A stretch of 60,727 bases of DNA from Gemmatimonadota bacterium. GTDB taxonomy: Bacteria > Gemmatimonadota > Gemmatimonadetes > Longimicrobiales > Longimicrobiaceae. The notes beneath the pieces are model-generated. The model ran no database searches and was not told the DNA's origin. It saw only the letters and a list, made by a program, of their open reading frames with translations. The position numbers were made by a program, and so were the translations under genes. Below are positions 8,602-17,793 of the stretch, piece by piece (position 1 is the stretch's first letter; the number at the start of each line of letters is the position of its first letter). Location: positions 1-60,727 of the forward strand of contig JAQBQD010000041.1 of assembly GCA_028287185.1 (NCBI GenBank). The letters are read 5' to 3'.

Positions 8602-9954
8602 TCAGCCCGCCGGGCGAGGGCCCTCCACCCCGATCCCCAGCGCCTCCGCCGCGGCCGGCGCCGTCACCGTCGCCAGCACGGGATGCGCATCAGGCCCCTC
8701 TACGGCCGGGTCGGGGGCGGCGTCCGCATCCGGCGCCCCCTGCGTGGTCGTCACCACCACGCCGGCGGACAGGGTGCGGTGCACGGGGCAGCGGTCGGCG
8801 ATCTCCATCAGGCGCGCGCGCTGCTCGGCGGAAAGCGGGCCGTCCAGCTCCACCTGGCGGTCGATGCCCTCCACCCGGGCCTCGCGGTGGGCGCACTGCT
8901 CCTCGTCCACCGCGTGCAGCTTGCCGTGGCGCAGCCGCACCGACACCTCCTCCAGCGGCCACCCCTTCCGGTCGGCGTACATGCGCAGCGTCATGCCCGT
9001 GCAGGCGCCCAGCGCGGCCAGCAGCAGGTCGTAGGGCGTGGGCCCCGCGCCGCCCCCGCCCACCGCCACGGGCTCGTCCGCCACCAGGCCCGCGCCGCCC
9101 GCCACGATCTCCGTGCGGAAGCCCGTGCCGCGGCGGTTCACGGCGTACACGCTGCCGTCCTCCACCAGCTGCTCCACGCTGGGCTCGGGCGCGCCGGGCA
9201 GGAATCGCGCGGCCCAGGCGGCGATCACCTGGCCGGCGTAGCGCGAGTCTCGCTCGGCCGTCAGCAGGTGGTCGGCGTGGTCCAGCGAGACGAAGCTCTT
9301 GGGATGCAGCGCCGCGTCGAAGATGCGCCGCGCGTGGTCGATGCCCACCAGCTCGTCCAGCGGCGAGTGCATCACCAGCAGCGCCCGGCGAAGCCCGTGC
9401 AGCGACGCCTCCAGCCGGCTCGCCTCCAGGTCCTCCAGCAGCTCGCGGCGGATGTTGAAGGGCCGGCCGCCCAGCGTCACCGTCGCCATCCCCTCCTTCT
9501 CGATCCGCTCGCGCGATCCCTCCAGCAGCTTCGCCACGTGCCCGGGGTCGGCCGGCGCGCCGATGGTGGCCACCGCGCGCACCGTCGGCAGCTCCGCCGC
9601 GGCGCGGATCACCGCCGCGCCGCCCAGCGAGTGGCCGATGAGCAGCGAGGGCGCCATCCCCTGCCCCGTCAGGTAGCTGGCAGCCGCCACCAGGTCGGCC
9701 ACGTTCCCCGAGAACGTCGTGTCGCCGAACTCGCCGCCGCTCTCCCCCAGGCCCGTGAAGTCGAAGCGCAGCACGGCGATGCGCTCCCGCGTGAGCGCGC
9801 GGGACACGTTCACCACCGCGTTCAGGTTCTTGCTGCACGTGAAGCAGTGGGCGAAGATCGCCACGGCCACCGGCTCGCCGTCCGGCGGAAGGTCCAGGCG
9901 TCCGGCCAGGAGCGCGCCGTGGGCGCCGGGAAAGGTCAGGGGCCTGGAGTGCAT
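8602..9954 (-). CDS. Bifunctional alpha/beta hydrolase - OsmC family protein
   Basis: A 450-residue two-domain fusion. Residues 1 to about 255 are an alpha/beta hydrolase with the nucleophile elbow GHSLGG, an early HCFTCSKN segment and a late DHADHLL that carries the likely catalytic His. Residues about 270-410 are an OsmC/Ohr-type domain with both peroxidatic-system cysteines visible, in LGACTGMTLRMYADRKG and RCPVHRTL. OsmC/Ohr proteins reduce organic hydroperoxides. The start is ATG 9954, four bases after the anti-sigma stop codon, so the gene is the third in an operon with an ECF sigma factor and its zinc anti-sigma factor. An oxidative-stress role follows from both the domain and this context. 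Confidence 0.9.
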   Translation of the reverse strand: MHSRPLTFPGAHGALLAGRLDLPPDGEPVAVAIFAHCFTCSKNLNAVVNVSRALTRERIAVLRFDFTGLGESGGEFGDTTFSGNVADLVAAASYLTGQGMAPSLLIGHSLGGAAVIRAAAELPTVRAVATIGAPADPGHVAKLLEGSRERIEKEGMATVTLGGRPFNIRRELLEDLEASRLEASLHGLRRALLVMHSPLDELVGIDHARRIFDAALHPKSFVSLDHADHLLTAERDSRYAGQVIAAWAARFLPGAPEPSVEQLVEDGSVYAVNRRGTGFRTEIVAGGAGLVADEPVAVGGGGAGPTPYDLLLAALGACTGMTLRMYADRKGWPLEEVSVRLRHGKLHAVDEEQCAHREARVEGIDRQVELDGPLSAEQRARLMEIADRCPVHRTLSAGVVVTTTQGAPDADAAPDPAVEGPDAHPVLATVTAPAAAEALGIGVEGPRPAG

Positions 9955-9958
9955 GCGG

Positions 9959-10300
9959 TCAGCTCCGTCCGAAGATGCGTCCCAGCAGCGCGCGCACGTC
10001 CCACCTCGGCCGGCGGACGCCGCGTCCTTCCGCACTCGACCCGGCGGACGACCCGGCATCCTCCGCCAGGATCGCCTCGAAGACGCGGCGGCGCAGGCCC
10101 GGGGGCACGGGCATGTCGGCCGTGCGGGCCAGGAAGCGCTGGTAGGCGCGCTGGAAGTCGGTGTGCGGACAGCAGCGCGCGCAGGTCTCCAGGTGCTCGC
10201 GGATCGTCTCCGCGTCCGCGCCCCGCAGCTCGCCGTCCAGGTACTCCCAGAGCTGGGAGACGGCCTGCCGGCAGGGGACGACCCGCCAGTCGCCGCTCAT
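9959..10300 (-). CDS. Zinc-binding anti-sigma factor, RsrA/ZAS type
   Basis: A 113-residue protein with the zinc-associated anti-sigma motif: Cys10, 25 residues, His36, three residues, Cys40, two residues, Cys43 (HLETCARCC). This spacing matches redox-sensing anti-sigma factors such as RsrA, which release their sigma factor when the cysteines are oxidised to a disulfide. No membrane segment is present, consistent with a cytoplasmic sensor. The ATG overlaps the stop codon of the sigma gene in an ATGA, indicating translational coupling, and the stop lies 4 bases before the hydrolase-OsmC start. The zinc and redox roles are inferred from the motif. Confidence 0.88.
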   Translation of the reverse strand: MSGDWRVVPCRQAVSQLWEYLDGELRGADAETIREHLETCARCCPHTDFQRAYQRFLARTADMPVPPGLRRRVFEAILAEDAGSSAGSSAEGRGVRRPRWDVRALLGRIFGRS

Positions 10301-10917
10301 CGCTCCGCCCGCGGGCGCACGTATCCCATCTCCACCGCGTACTCGTACAGCGCGTCCTGCAGCAGCCGCCGGCCGCGGAACAGGCGGCTCTTCACGGTGC
10401 CGATGGGCAGCGCGAGGACGTCCGCCAGCTCGGGATACGACAGGCCCTGCACGTCGCTCAGCACCACCACCTCGCGGAACGGGGCCGGGATGCGGTCCAG
10501 CGCCCGCATCACCTCTTCGTCGATGAACGAGTCCCAGTAGGCCCGCTCGGGGTCGGTGGTCTCCACGGGCCCGTACCTTCCCGCCGCCAGCGCCTCGGCC
10601 GTGGTGTCCAGCTGCGACTCGGGCACCTCGGGGTGCCGGCCGCGGCGCTCCTCCCCGCGCAGGAAGCGGTTGCGGGCGATGGTGAACAGCCACGAGCGGC
10701 AGTTGGTGCCCGGCGTGTATCCCTCCCACGCGCGGTACGCCTGCAGGAAGGTGTCCTGCGTCAGGTCCTCGGCCTCGTCCTGCCGCCCGCGCGCGAGGCG
10801 CAGCGCAAAGCGGTACACCGCCTCCATGTGCGGCAGCGCCTCTTCGGCGAAGCCCCGCCGCCGCAGCGATTCGGCCGCGCTCTCGTCCGCCGGCGCGCGC
10901 TCCGCCTCGCCCGGCAT
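10297..10917 (-). CDS. ECF RNA polymerase sigma factor, SigR-like
   Basis: About 206 residues with sigma region 2 (AEDLTQDTFLQAYRAW, then GTNCRSWLFTIARNRFLR) and region 4 (FREVVVLSDVQGLSYPELAD followed by GTVKSRLFRGRR). Region 4 ends in the helix-turn-helix that reads the -35 element. The partner anti-sigma gene overlaps its stop codon, and an OsmC-domain protein follows, which points to a SigR/RsrA-like thiol stress circuit. The start is uncertain: the frame stays open upstream with ATGs at 10947 and 11175. I chose 10917 because the family begins near there and the extra upstream codons are low-complexity Ala/Pro/Arg. No clear ribosome site marks any of them. Confidence 0.85.
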   Translation of the reverse strand: MPGEAERAPADESAAESLRRRGFAEEALPHMEAVYRFALRLARGRQDEAEDLTQDTFLQAYRAWEGYTPGTNCRSWLFTIARNRFLRGEERRGRHPEVPESQLDTTAEALAAGRYGPVETTDPERAYWDSFIDEEVMRALDRIPAPFREVVVLSDVQGLSYPELADVLALPIGTVKSRLFRGRRLLQDALYEYAVEMGYVRPRAER

Positions 10918-11474
10918 GCCCGCGCCGGCGAACAGCGCCACCGCCATCACCCGCGGCGCGCGCCTCCATCCGCGGGCCCAGGGTCGCAGCGCCGCGGCGG
11001 CCCGCGCGAACGCACCTGCGCGCGCCGGCGCTACCGGGGTGAAGACGGCGGCGGGAGCGGGGGTTCCTGCGGGCGGTGCGAAGCGGAGCAAGGAGGCGTC
11101 TCCCGCGGGATCGGTGAACGGATCGGACGATGGCGCGCAGCGGCGGTCGAGAGCGTGGAGCGCGCATCGCAACATAGTCGCCCGGGTGCGCTCCCGGCGA
11201 GAGCGGCGATCGCTGTCACAACGGCGCCGGACGCGCGCTCCATCGGTGGACGGATCGTGACGAGCGGCCGGCCGGCCCGCCGTCCGTGCGTCGATGCAGC
11301 GCCGTAGAGGGACGATCGCGGAAGCCGCGGCCGATCGCGGCGGGAGGCGGAGGAACCATCCGTTCCCAGATGCTGGCACTGCAGTGGTTCGATCGTTGGA
11401 ACGTGTTTGCGGGCTGTGCTGTATCCACCGGGGAATGGAGCTGTCGGATGCCGGATCGACCACGGAGCCTTCGG
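10918..11474. other. Region between divergent sigma-factor and VirJ-like genes
   Basis: Part of this span (10918-11175) may encode an N-terminal extension of the sigma factor if a more upstream ATG is used. The rest holds control sequences for both genes. No small gene was recognised. The codon bias of the possible extension is intermediate, so it cannot be excluded. Confidence 0.35.
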
Positions 11475-12202
11475 ATGCGCACCCTCACGGCCGCACTGGC
11501 CTGCCTTGCCCTCGGCGCCCCCGCCGCGCGCGCCGCCGTCCGTCCGGGCGCGGACACGGCGCGGGTGCACGTGGCCGCGGACGACCTGCGGGGCCTGCCG
11601 CTCACCGAGGTGCCCTCCGGCCGGGCAGGCGGCACGCTCGCCATCCTGCTGACGGGCGACGGAGACTGGGCGCCCATCGACAGGGCCATCGCGCCGGCCC
11701 GGCCGAGCACGGCGTCGCGGTCGTCGGCCTCAACATGCGCGCCTACCTTTCCCGCCGCCGCACGCCCGACGAGACGGCGGCCGACGTGGCCCGCATCGCC
11801 CGCCACTACATGGGGGCGTGGCGGCGCGGCAGCCTGGTGCTGGTGGGGTACTCGCGCGGCGCGGATACGGCCCCGTTCGCCGCCAACCGCCTGCCGGCCG
11901 ACCTCCGCGCGCGCCTGTCGCTGGTGGCGCTGCTGGGCCCGTCCACGTATGCCAACTTCGAGTTCCACTGGGCCGACCTCGTGTCCAGCACGCCGCGCCC
12001 CGACGACCTGCCCACCGCGCCCGAGCTGGTGCGCCTGCGCGGCACCCGCGTGCTCTGCGTCTACGGCACCGGCGAGAAAGATTCGCTCTGCCGCGCCGCC
12101 GACCCCGCCGCCGTCACCCTCGTCTCGCGCGAGGGCGAGCACCACTTCGACGGCAACTTCCGCTCGCTGGGCGACCTCATCCTGGGCGCGCTGAACGGGT
12201 AG
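11475..12202 (+). pseudogene. AcvB/VirJ-like exported hydrolase, interrupted by a frameshift
   Basis: The N-terminal half reads in one frame from ATG 11475: a signal peptide (MRTLTAALACLALGAPAARA) and then GGTLAILLTGDGDWAPIDRAIA, the start of an AcvB/VirJ-type alpha/beta hydrolase. Near 11697-11702 the homology moves to another frame, which continues EHGVAVVGLNMRAYLS, the nucleophile region LVLVGYSRGAD, and LVALLGPSTYANFEFH to the stop at 12202. Adding one base in the GC run at 11696-11703 would restore a single frame of about 243 residues. The family includes periplasmic lysyl-phosphatidylglycerol hydrolases. The lesion may be real or a sequencing error; both halves keep normal codon bias, so any loss would be recent. 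Confidence 0.75.
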
Positions 12203-12474
12203 TCCGCGGACGATGGGGAGAAATCCTCCGAAAGCGGCGCAGGTTCGGTTCGTCCGGACCGCGCCGCCTTCATCGTCGGGTCCCACCGCATCGCCGCCCC
12301 TGTTCTGATTCGCCCGACGAGCCTCTGGATGGCGCATCGCGCCATGGCGGTTAGGTTGGGGATCGGGCGATGCGGCAGACGACGCCGCATCCGACCGCTG
12401 AGGCCACCGATCCGTCGAACCGATCCACCGGCCGGCTCGGTCGATCATGATCCACGGGCGTGGTCTGCCGAATC

Positions 12475-12498
12475 CGATCCACCGATCCACCGATCCAC
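12475..12498 (+). repeat. Three tandem copies of an 8-base unit
   Basis: The unit CGATCCAC is repeated exactly three times, ending 9 bases before the ATG of the next gene and so occupying its ribosome-binding-site position. No Shine-Dalgarno is present there. Repeat-number change could alter expression, but that is speculation. Confidence 0.7.
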
Positions 12499-12507
12499 CG
12501 ACGCCGC

Positions 12508-13596
12508 ATGCGATTTCGAATCCCCGCCGCCGTCCTCGCACTCCTCATCGCCGCCGCACCGTCGGGGGCGCAGACGGTGCGCGGGCGGATGGTGGATGGG
12601 CAGTCCGGCGCGGGGCTGGGCGGCGCGCGCGTGCTGCTGGTGGACTCGGCCGGGCGCGATGCGTCCTCCGCGACGACGGACGCGCGGGGCGGGTTCGTGC
12701 TTAACGCGGGGCGGGCGGGGCGCTTCACGGTACGCACGGAGCGCATCGGCTACGCGGCCACGGTCACGCCGCCCTTCGCGCTGGCGGCAGGCGAGACAGT
12801 GGAGCGGACGATCGCGGCGACGGGGGCGCGCATTGCCCTGGAGGGCGTGGTGGCCACGGGCCGCCAGCGCTGCGAGCTGCGTCCAGGGACGGGGGCGCGG
12901 ACGGTGGCGGTGTGGGAGGAGGCGCGCAAGGCGCTGTCCGGCGCGCGGGCCTCCGCGGCGGAGAAGGCGTACCTCTTCGAGCTGCGCCGCTACCACCGGC
13001 GGCTGGACCCGCGCACCGAGGCCGTGCTGCACGAGGACGTGTCGCCGCAGTCCGGCTGGAGCGGCGACCCGTTCGAGGCGGCGGACCCCCAGGCGCTGGC
13101 GGCGAACGGGTTCGTGCAGCAGGCGCACGACACCACCCGCTTCTTCGCGCCCGACGAGCACGTGCTGCTGTCGGACGTGTTCCTGGCCGGCCACTGCTTC
13201 CGCCTGCAGGAGCCTCCGGCGTCGCACGCGGGGTGGATCGGGCTGGCGTTCGAGCCGGTGCACGGCTCGCGAACGCCTACCGACGTGCGCGGCGTGCTGT
13301 GGGTGGACCGGGCGACGGCCGAGCTGCGCTCGCTGGAGTACCGCTACACGGGCCTGGCCGGCGGCGCGCGCACCGAGCTCCTGTCGCGCGGCAGCATCGA
13401 CTTCCGGCGCCTGCCCGACGGAAGCTGGATCGTACAGCGCTGGCGCATCCGCATGCCGCGCGTGCAGATGGCACGCACGGGAACGAACCCCATGGTGTCG
13501 AACATGGAGACGGCCACCCTCACCGGACTGGAAGAGGAAGGCGGCGACGTGACCGCCGTCACCACGCGCACCGGGCGGCCCGCCCCCGCGCGGTAG
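12508..13596 (+). CDS. Exported protein with carboxypeptidase regulatory-like domain
   Basis: A 362-residue protein with a cleavable signal peptide (MRFRIPAAVLALLIAAAPSGAQ). Residues about 23-110 form a carboxypeptidase regulatory-like (CnaB-type beta sandwich) domain: TVRGRMVDGQSGAGLGGARV, TTDARGGFVL and the later EGVVATG. The rest is an all-beta part (WVDRATAELRSLEYRYT) of a kind often found after such domains in exported proteins of this phylum. No catalytic motif is visible. I start at ATG 12508, since this gives the signal peptide; upstream in-frame codons are GATC-rich intergenic sequence. Confidence 0.8.
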   Translation: MRFRIPAAVLALLIAAAPSGAQTVRGRMVDGQSGAGLGGARVLLVDSAGRDASSATTDARGGFVLNAGRAGRFTVRTERIGYAATVTPPFALAAGETVERTIAATGARIALEGVVATGRQRCELRPGTGARTVAVWEEARKALSGARASAAEKAYLFELRRYHRRLDPRTEAVLHEDVSPQSGWSGDPFEAADPQALAANGFVQQAHDTTRFFAPDEHVLLSDVFLAGHCFRLQEPPASHAGWIGLAFEPVHGSRTPTDVRGVLWVDRATAELRSLEYRYTGLAGGARTELLSRGSIDFRRLPDGSWIVQRWRIRMPRVQMARTGTNPMVSNMETATLTGLEEEGGDVTAVTTRTGRPAPAR

Positions 13597-13636
13597 CAGG
13601 ACCGAACGTCCGCAACCCGTGCCCCGGGAGGGCGAC

Positions 13637-14803
13637 ATGGAGACGGCGGAGGTGGTCGTCGTGGGTGGAGGCGTCGTCGGTGCGAGCGTGGCGTGGCACC
13701 TGGCCGCGCGCGGCTGCACCGACGTGCTGGTGCTGGATCGCGGCGGCGAGCCGGGCCAGGGCAGCACCGGGCGCGCCACCGGCGGCTTCCGCGCGCAGTT
13801 CGCGTCCGAGCCCAACGTTCGCCTGTCGCTGTTCGCCCGCGAGAAGCTGCGCCGTTTTCCGGAGGAGGTGGGCGCCGACCCGGGATACCGCCCGCACGGC
13901 TACCTCTTCCTGGCCGACAGGCAGGCGACGCTCGACGCCCTGCTCGCGGCCCAGCGCATCCAGCACGCCCTCGGCCTGCACGAGGCGCGCGCCGTCACGC
14001 CGCAGGAGGCGCGGGAGATCAACCCCGCCATCGCGGCGGACGGCCTGGCGGGCGGCGTGCACTGCCCCACCGACGGCTTCATCCGCCCGCTCGGGATGCT
14101 GAACGGCTACGCGGACGGCGCGCGGCGGATAGGCGCCCGCGTGTGCCACGGCGTGCACGTCACCGGCATGCGGATGGATGCCCGCGGGCGGCGGATCGAC
14201 GCGGTGGTCACGGACGGCGGCGAGGTTTCCGCCGGCTGCGTGGTGAACGCCGCCGGCGCGTGGGCGGGCGCGGTGGCGCGGATGGCGGGCGTGGAGATCG
14301 CGCTGGCACCGCTGCGGCGGCAGGTCGCGTCCACCGTGCCCTGCTCCGCACTGCCGGACGAGATGCCGCTCACCATCTTCGTGGAGAGCGGCTTTCACCT
14401 GCGCATGCGCGACGGGCGGGCGCTGCTGCTGTGGCCGGACGAGCCGGCGACCCGGGACCCGTTCGACCACGAGCTCGACGAGGCGTGGCTGCCGGAGGTC
14501 ACCCGCCGCGCGCACGCCCGCATCCCCTGCCTGCGGGGCGTGCCGGTGGACCGGGACGCATGCTGGGCGGGGCTGTACGAGATGACGCCCGACCGGCACG
14601 CGCTGCTGGGCCGCGCGCCCGGCGTGGACAACCTCTTCCTCGCCAATGGATCGTCCGGCCACGGGGTGATGCACTCCCCCGCCCTGGGCCACCTGCTCGC
14701 CGAGATCATCCTGGACGGCTTCGCGAGCGCGATGGACACCTACCCCCTCCGCCCCTCGCGCTTCGCCGAAGGCCAGCCCAATCCGGTGTCGGAGCTCCTG
14801 TAG
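13637..14803 (+). CDS. FAD-dependent oxidoreductase, DAO family (sarcosine/glycine oxidase-like)
   Basis: A 388-residue flavoprotein with VVVVGGGVVGASVAWHLA at residues 6-23 (FAD Rossmann motif), STGRATGGFRAQF shortly after as in sarcosine oxidase beta and related DAO enzymes, GCVVNAAGAWAG near residue 200, and the C-terminal FAD-binding stretch NLFLANGSSGHGVMHSPALG. DAO-family members oxidise amino acids or N-methyl amines to imino acids, producing peroxide or passing electrons on; the substrate is unknown. ATG 13637 has a GGGAGGGCGAC site directly upstream. It converges with the M28 peptidase. Confidence 0.87.
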   Translation: METAEVVVVGGGVVGASVAWHLAARGCTDVLVLDRGGEPGQGSTGRATGGFRAQFASEPNVRLSLFAREKLRRFPEEVGADPGYRPHGYLFLADRQATLDALLAAQRIQHALGLHEARAVTPQEAREINPAIAADGLAGGVHCPTDGFIRPLGMLNGYADGARRIGARVCHGVHVTGMRMDARGRRIDAVVTDGGEVSAGCVVNAAGAWAGAVARMAGVEIALAPLRRQVASTVPCSALPDEMPLTIFVESGFHLRMRDGRALLLWPDEPATRDPFDHELDEAWLPEVTRRAHARIPCLRGVPVDRDACWAGLYEMTPDRHALLGRAPGVDNLFLANGSSGHGVMHSPALGHLLAEIILDGFASAMDTYPLRPSRFAEGQPNPVSELL

Positions 14804-14874
14804 AACGCCGGTGAGCCACTCGCAACGAGATCCCACGCATTCGGGGGGCAGGTCACCGGGGGTGGGGGAACCCC

Positions 14875-16416
14875 TTACCGCTCCAGCTTGAACCCAGGGT
14901 CCACCGCGGGCCGCACGCGCGCGTTCGCGACCGCGCGGCCGGTCTCGTACATCCACCGGGCCACGCGGGCGAGCTTGGCGTAGTCGATGCGCTGGGGCTC
15001 GTCGCGCGGGGTGTGGTAGTCGGGGTGCAGAAGCGTGGTGAACATCAGCGCGGGGATGCCGGCGCGGGCGTACGGCAGGTGGTCGCTGCGGAAGTACCAT
15101 CCCTCGGGGTGGGTGACGGCGTCCCACGAGGTGTCCACGATGAACCGCGAGGTGCGCGCGTTGGCCGCCATCGCCATGCGCACCAGCGCCGCCGAGTTGC
15201 GGTGCGGCGGCGTGGCGCCCAGCAGGGCGGCGCTGTCGGGGCTGTTGCGGCCGATCATGTCGGCGTTCAGCACGGCGGCGATGGACTCCCGCGGCACCGT
15301 GGGATGCGCGGCGAACCAGCGCGATCCCAGCAGCCCCCGCTCCTCCGCGCCGTGCCACACGAACAGCGCCGAGCGCCGCTCCGGGTGCCGCGCGAACGCC
15401 CGCCCGATGGCCAGGACGCCGGCATCGACGGACGCGTTGTCGTCCGCGCCGTTGTAGATGGAGTCGCCGTCCACCGGGGCGCGCACGCCGTCGTGGTCCA
15501 CGTGGCCGCTGAACAGCACGTACTCGCCGCGCAGGCGGGGGCTGGTGCCGCGGACGCGCGCGACCACGTTCACGGAGGGGTACGTGAAGCTCTCGCTGTG
15601 CAGCGCCGCCGTCAGCCGCTGCGCCGGCGCGCGCACCCGGTCGATCGCGGCGCGGCGCAGCAGGATGACGGGCGGCTGCGCGCCCGGGCGCATGGAGGCG
15701 TTCGCGGAGTCCACGCCGTAGCTGCCGCGGGAGAAGGACGACGCCAGCCACCCGTACGCGCCGTCCGTCACCGAGTCCGCCACCAGCACCACCGCCGCGG
15801 CGCCGTGCGCGACGAGGAACGCGGCGCGCTCGCGGATGGCCGTCCGCGCATAGCGCACCGCCCACAGGCTCATGCCGGGCGCCGGCACGTCGCGCGGCGG
15901 CGAGACCACCGCCGCCGCCGCCTTCCCGTGCAGGTCCACGCCCGCCAGGTCCGCCTCCCGGCCCTGCCCCACGAAGACGAGAGGAAGGTCCAGCTCCGCG
16001 TCCACCGGCGACACCACCGCGGCCTCGCGCCACAGCGGCAGCGGCTGGCCGCCTAGGGTGACCGTCCCCGCGTCGGCCGTGCGCACGCGGCGCAGGGGGA
16101 AGTACTGGAAGTACGTGCCCCCGTCGCCCGCGGGCTCCAGGCCGGCCGCCCGGGCGCGCTCGGCGATCCAGGCGGCGGCCCGCAGCTCGTCCAGCGTGCC
16201 CGCCTCGCGCCCGCGCATGCTGTCCGCGGCCATGGCGTACACGTCCGCGCGCAGGTCCGCCCGGCGGATGGCCGCCGCGCCCGATCGCGCCGGACGCGCG
16301 TGGGTCCGCTGTGCGAGGAGAGGACCGGCCGCGAGGGGCGAGATGAGGATCACGGCGGACAGGAGGCCGGCGGCTGCGATCGTCCGTCGGGCGGCGGGCG
16401 GAATCATCGTCCGCAT
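14875..16416 (-). CDS. M28 family zinc metallopeptidase, exported
   Basis: A 513-residue exported aminopeptidase-like protein. It starts with a signal peptide, carries a PA-type insert (residues about 120-260), and has the full set of M28 zinc ligands and the base: GHVDHDG (His, Asp), YNGADDNASVDAG (bridging Asp), GAEERGLLGS (Glu-Glu), LNADMIGRN (Asp) and LHPDYHTPRDE (His). M28 enzymes release N-terminal residues from peptides. I start at ATG 16416, which has GGGGAAGGCG upstream; an earlier ATG at 16461 would overlap ilvE. It follows ilvE by 34 bases and is probably co-transcribed, though the functions are not obviously linked. Confidence 0.9.
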   Translation of the reverse strand: MRTMIPPAARRTIAAAGLLSAVILISPLAAGPLLAQRTHARPARSGAAAIRRADLRADVYAMAADSMRGREAGTLDELRAAAWIAERARAAGLEPAGDGGTYFQYFPLRRVRTADAGTVTLGGQPLPLWREAAVVSPVDAELDLPLVFVGQGREADLAGVDLHGKAAAAVVSPPRDVPAPGMSLWAVRYARTAIRERAAFLVAHGAAAVVLVADSVTDGAYGWLASSFSRGSYGVDSANASMRPGAQPPVILLRRAAIDRVRAPAQRLTAALHSESFTYPSVNVVARVRGTSPRLRGEYVLFSGHVDHDGVRAPVDGDSIYNGADDNASVDAGVLAIGRAFARHPERRSALFVWHGAEERGLLGSRWFAAHPTVPRESIAAVLNADMIGRNSPDSAALLGATPPHRNSAALVRMAMAANARTSRFIVDTSWDAVTHPEGWYFRSDHLPYARAGIPALMFTTLLHPDYHTPRDEPQRIDYAKLARVARWMYETGRAVANARVRPAVDPGFKLER

Positions 16417-16450
16417 CGCCTTCCCCGTTCCGTCGGGGACCGGGAGATGC

Positions 16451-17377
16451 TCAGTCGACATGGGTGAGCCAGCCGAACGTGTCGGGCGCGCGGCCCTGGG
16501 CGATGTCCAGGAAGCGCTGCTGCAGGGCGCGGGTCACGGGGCCCATCTTCCCCTCGCCGACGGGGATGCGGTCCACGCTGCGCACCGGCGTCACCTCGCT
16601 GGCGGTGCCGCTGAAGAAGAGCTCGTCGGCCAGGTACAGCATCTCGCGCGGCACGGCCGTCTCGCGCACCTCGATGCCCATGTCCAGGGCCAGGGCGATG
16701 ATGCTGGCGCGGGTGATGCCGGCCAGGTTGGTGCCGTCCAGCGCCGGGGTGATGAGGGCGCCGTCGCGGACCAGGAACACGTTCTGGCCCGTGCCCTCGC
16801 TCACCAGCCCGCCGTGGCTCAGCGCGATCGCGTCCGCGTAGCCGTCCTCGATCGCCATCAGCCGGCTGAGCTGGCCGTTCAGGTAGTTGCCCGCCGCCTT
16901 CGCGAGCGCCGGATAGGTGTTGGGCGCCTGCCGCTGCCAGCTCGACACGCACACGTCCACCCCCGCCTCCAGCGCGCCCTCGCCCAGGTACGTGCCCCAG
17001 GGCCAGCACACCAGGTACGTCTCCACCGGGCTGCCGATGGGGTTCATGCCGGCGGCGCCGTAGCCGCGCAGCACCATCGGCCGCAGATAGCAGTGCTGCA
17101 CGCCGTTGCGCCGCACCAGCTCGCGGCACGCCTCGAACAGCGTCTCCGGGTCGTGCTGCGGCGGCATGCGGTACACGCGGCACGAGTCGTACAGCCGGCG
17201 CAGGTGCTCGCGCAGGCGGAAGATGGCGGGGCCGCGCGGGGTGGAGTAGCAGCGGATGCCCTCGAACATCGAGCTGCCGAACTGCAGCGAGTGGGTGAGC
17301 AGGTGCACCGTGGCGTCCTTCCAGGGAATCCACTCCCCCTCCCGCCAGATCCACTCCGTCTCGTTGATCTGTGCCAT
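16451..17377 (-). CDS. ilvE: Branched-chain amino acid aminotransferase
   Basis: A 308-residue fold-type IV PLP enzyme. The N-terminal part has HSLQFGSSMFEGIRCY, the catalytic lysine lies in YPALAKAAGNYLNGQLSR near residue 160, and ALSHGGLVSEGTGQNVFLV and LFFSGTASEVTPV form the phosphate-binding pocket. This fits branched-chain aminotransferases of about 300 residues, which interconvert leucine, isoleucine and valine with their 2-oxo acids in the cytoplasm. The ATG is preceded by a GAGGGTGGGG site. First gene of a probable pair with the M28 peptidase. Confidence 0.93.
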   Translation of the reverse strand: MAQINETEWIWREGEWIPWKDATVHLLTHSLQFGSSMFEGIRCYSTPRGPAIFRLREHLRRLYDSCRVYRMPPQHDPETLFEACRELVRRNGVQHCYLRPMVLRGYGAAGMNPIGSPVETYLVCWPWGTYLGEGALEAGVDVCVSSWQRQAPNTYPALAKAAGNYLNGQLSRLMAIEDGYADAIALSHGGLVSEGTGQNVFLVRDGALITPALDGTNLAGITRASIIALALDMGIEVRETAVPREMLYLADELFFSGTASEVTPVRSVDRIPVGEGKMGPVTRALQQRFLDIAQGRAPDTFGWLTHVD

Positions 17378-17793
17378 ACGCGTATCCCCACCCTCTGCGT
17401 TGTTGTGCGGCTCTGCTCACCGTGCTGCGGAAGGCCTACACGGTCGCGCCCGCGCGCGTCCGTCGCAAGAGCGGGGGGATTCGGTTGATGGATTCGCGGG
17501 GGTCGCCTGGAGGATTGGCGTCGAGGAAGTCGGTTGACCCGATCGAGGGGTCGATGGATGATCTGCCCGATCGATGATGTTTGCTGATTCGGCGGATTCG
17601 TGGGGAAGGTCGGCGGCCGAAGTCGATCCTTTGCGGCGCCACGACGCCCTCGGGCTGGGAACCCGGGGCTGCCATGACAGAAAAAGCCCCGCCTTCGCGG
17701 GGCTCCGTGTGGCCACCGGTCGTCGTCGTGGGCAGCGGAAGTTCCGCGCGGACGGCGGGTCGGCGCGGATCAGGGGGAGTCGCGGAGGGCGGC
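17378..17793. other. Intergenic region with GATC cluster and terminator
   Basis: This region is downstream of the minus-strand lipoprotein gene and upstream of minus-strand ilvE. It contains a cluster of GATC tetranucleotides around 17536-17577 and the terminator at 17681-17704. No small gene was recognised. Confidence 0.5.
17681..17704 (-). terminator. Rho-independent terminator
   Basis: On the minus strand an 8-base stem (AGCCCCGC / GCGGGGCT, arms 17697-17704 and 17685-17692, 4-base loop) is followed at once by a T-run (complement of A17681-17685). It lies about 90 bases after the stop of the DUF4142-like lipoprotein gene and insulates ilvE from it. Confidence 0.85.

Noticed and set aside
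10918..11463. N-terminal extension of the ECF sigma factor
   Set aside because: The extra codons are low-complexity and the family begins near 10917; the choice remains uncertain but a long extension is not supported.
12475..12498. Tandem repeats as a possible CRISPR array
   Set aside because: The unit is 8 bases with no spacers, and no cas gene is present.
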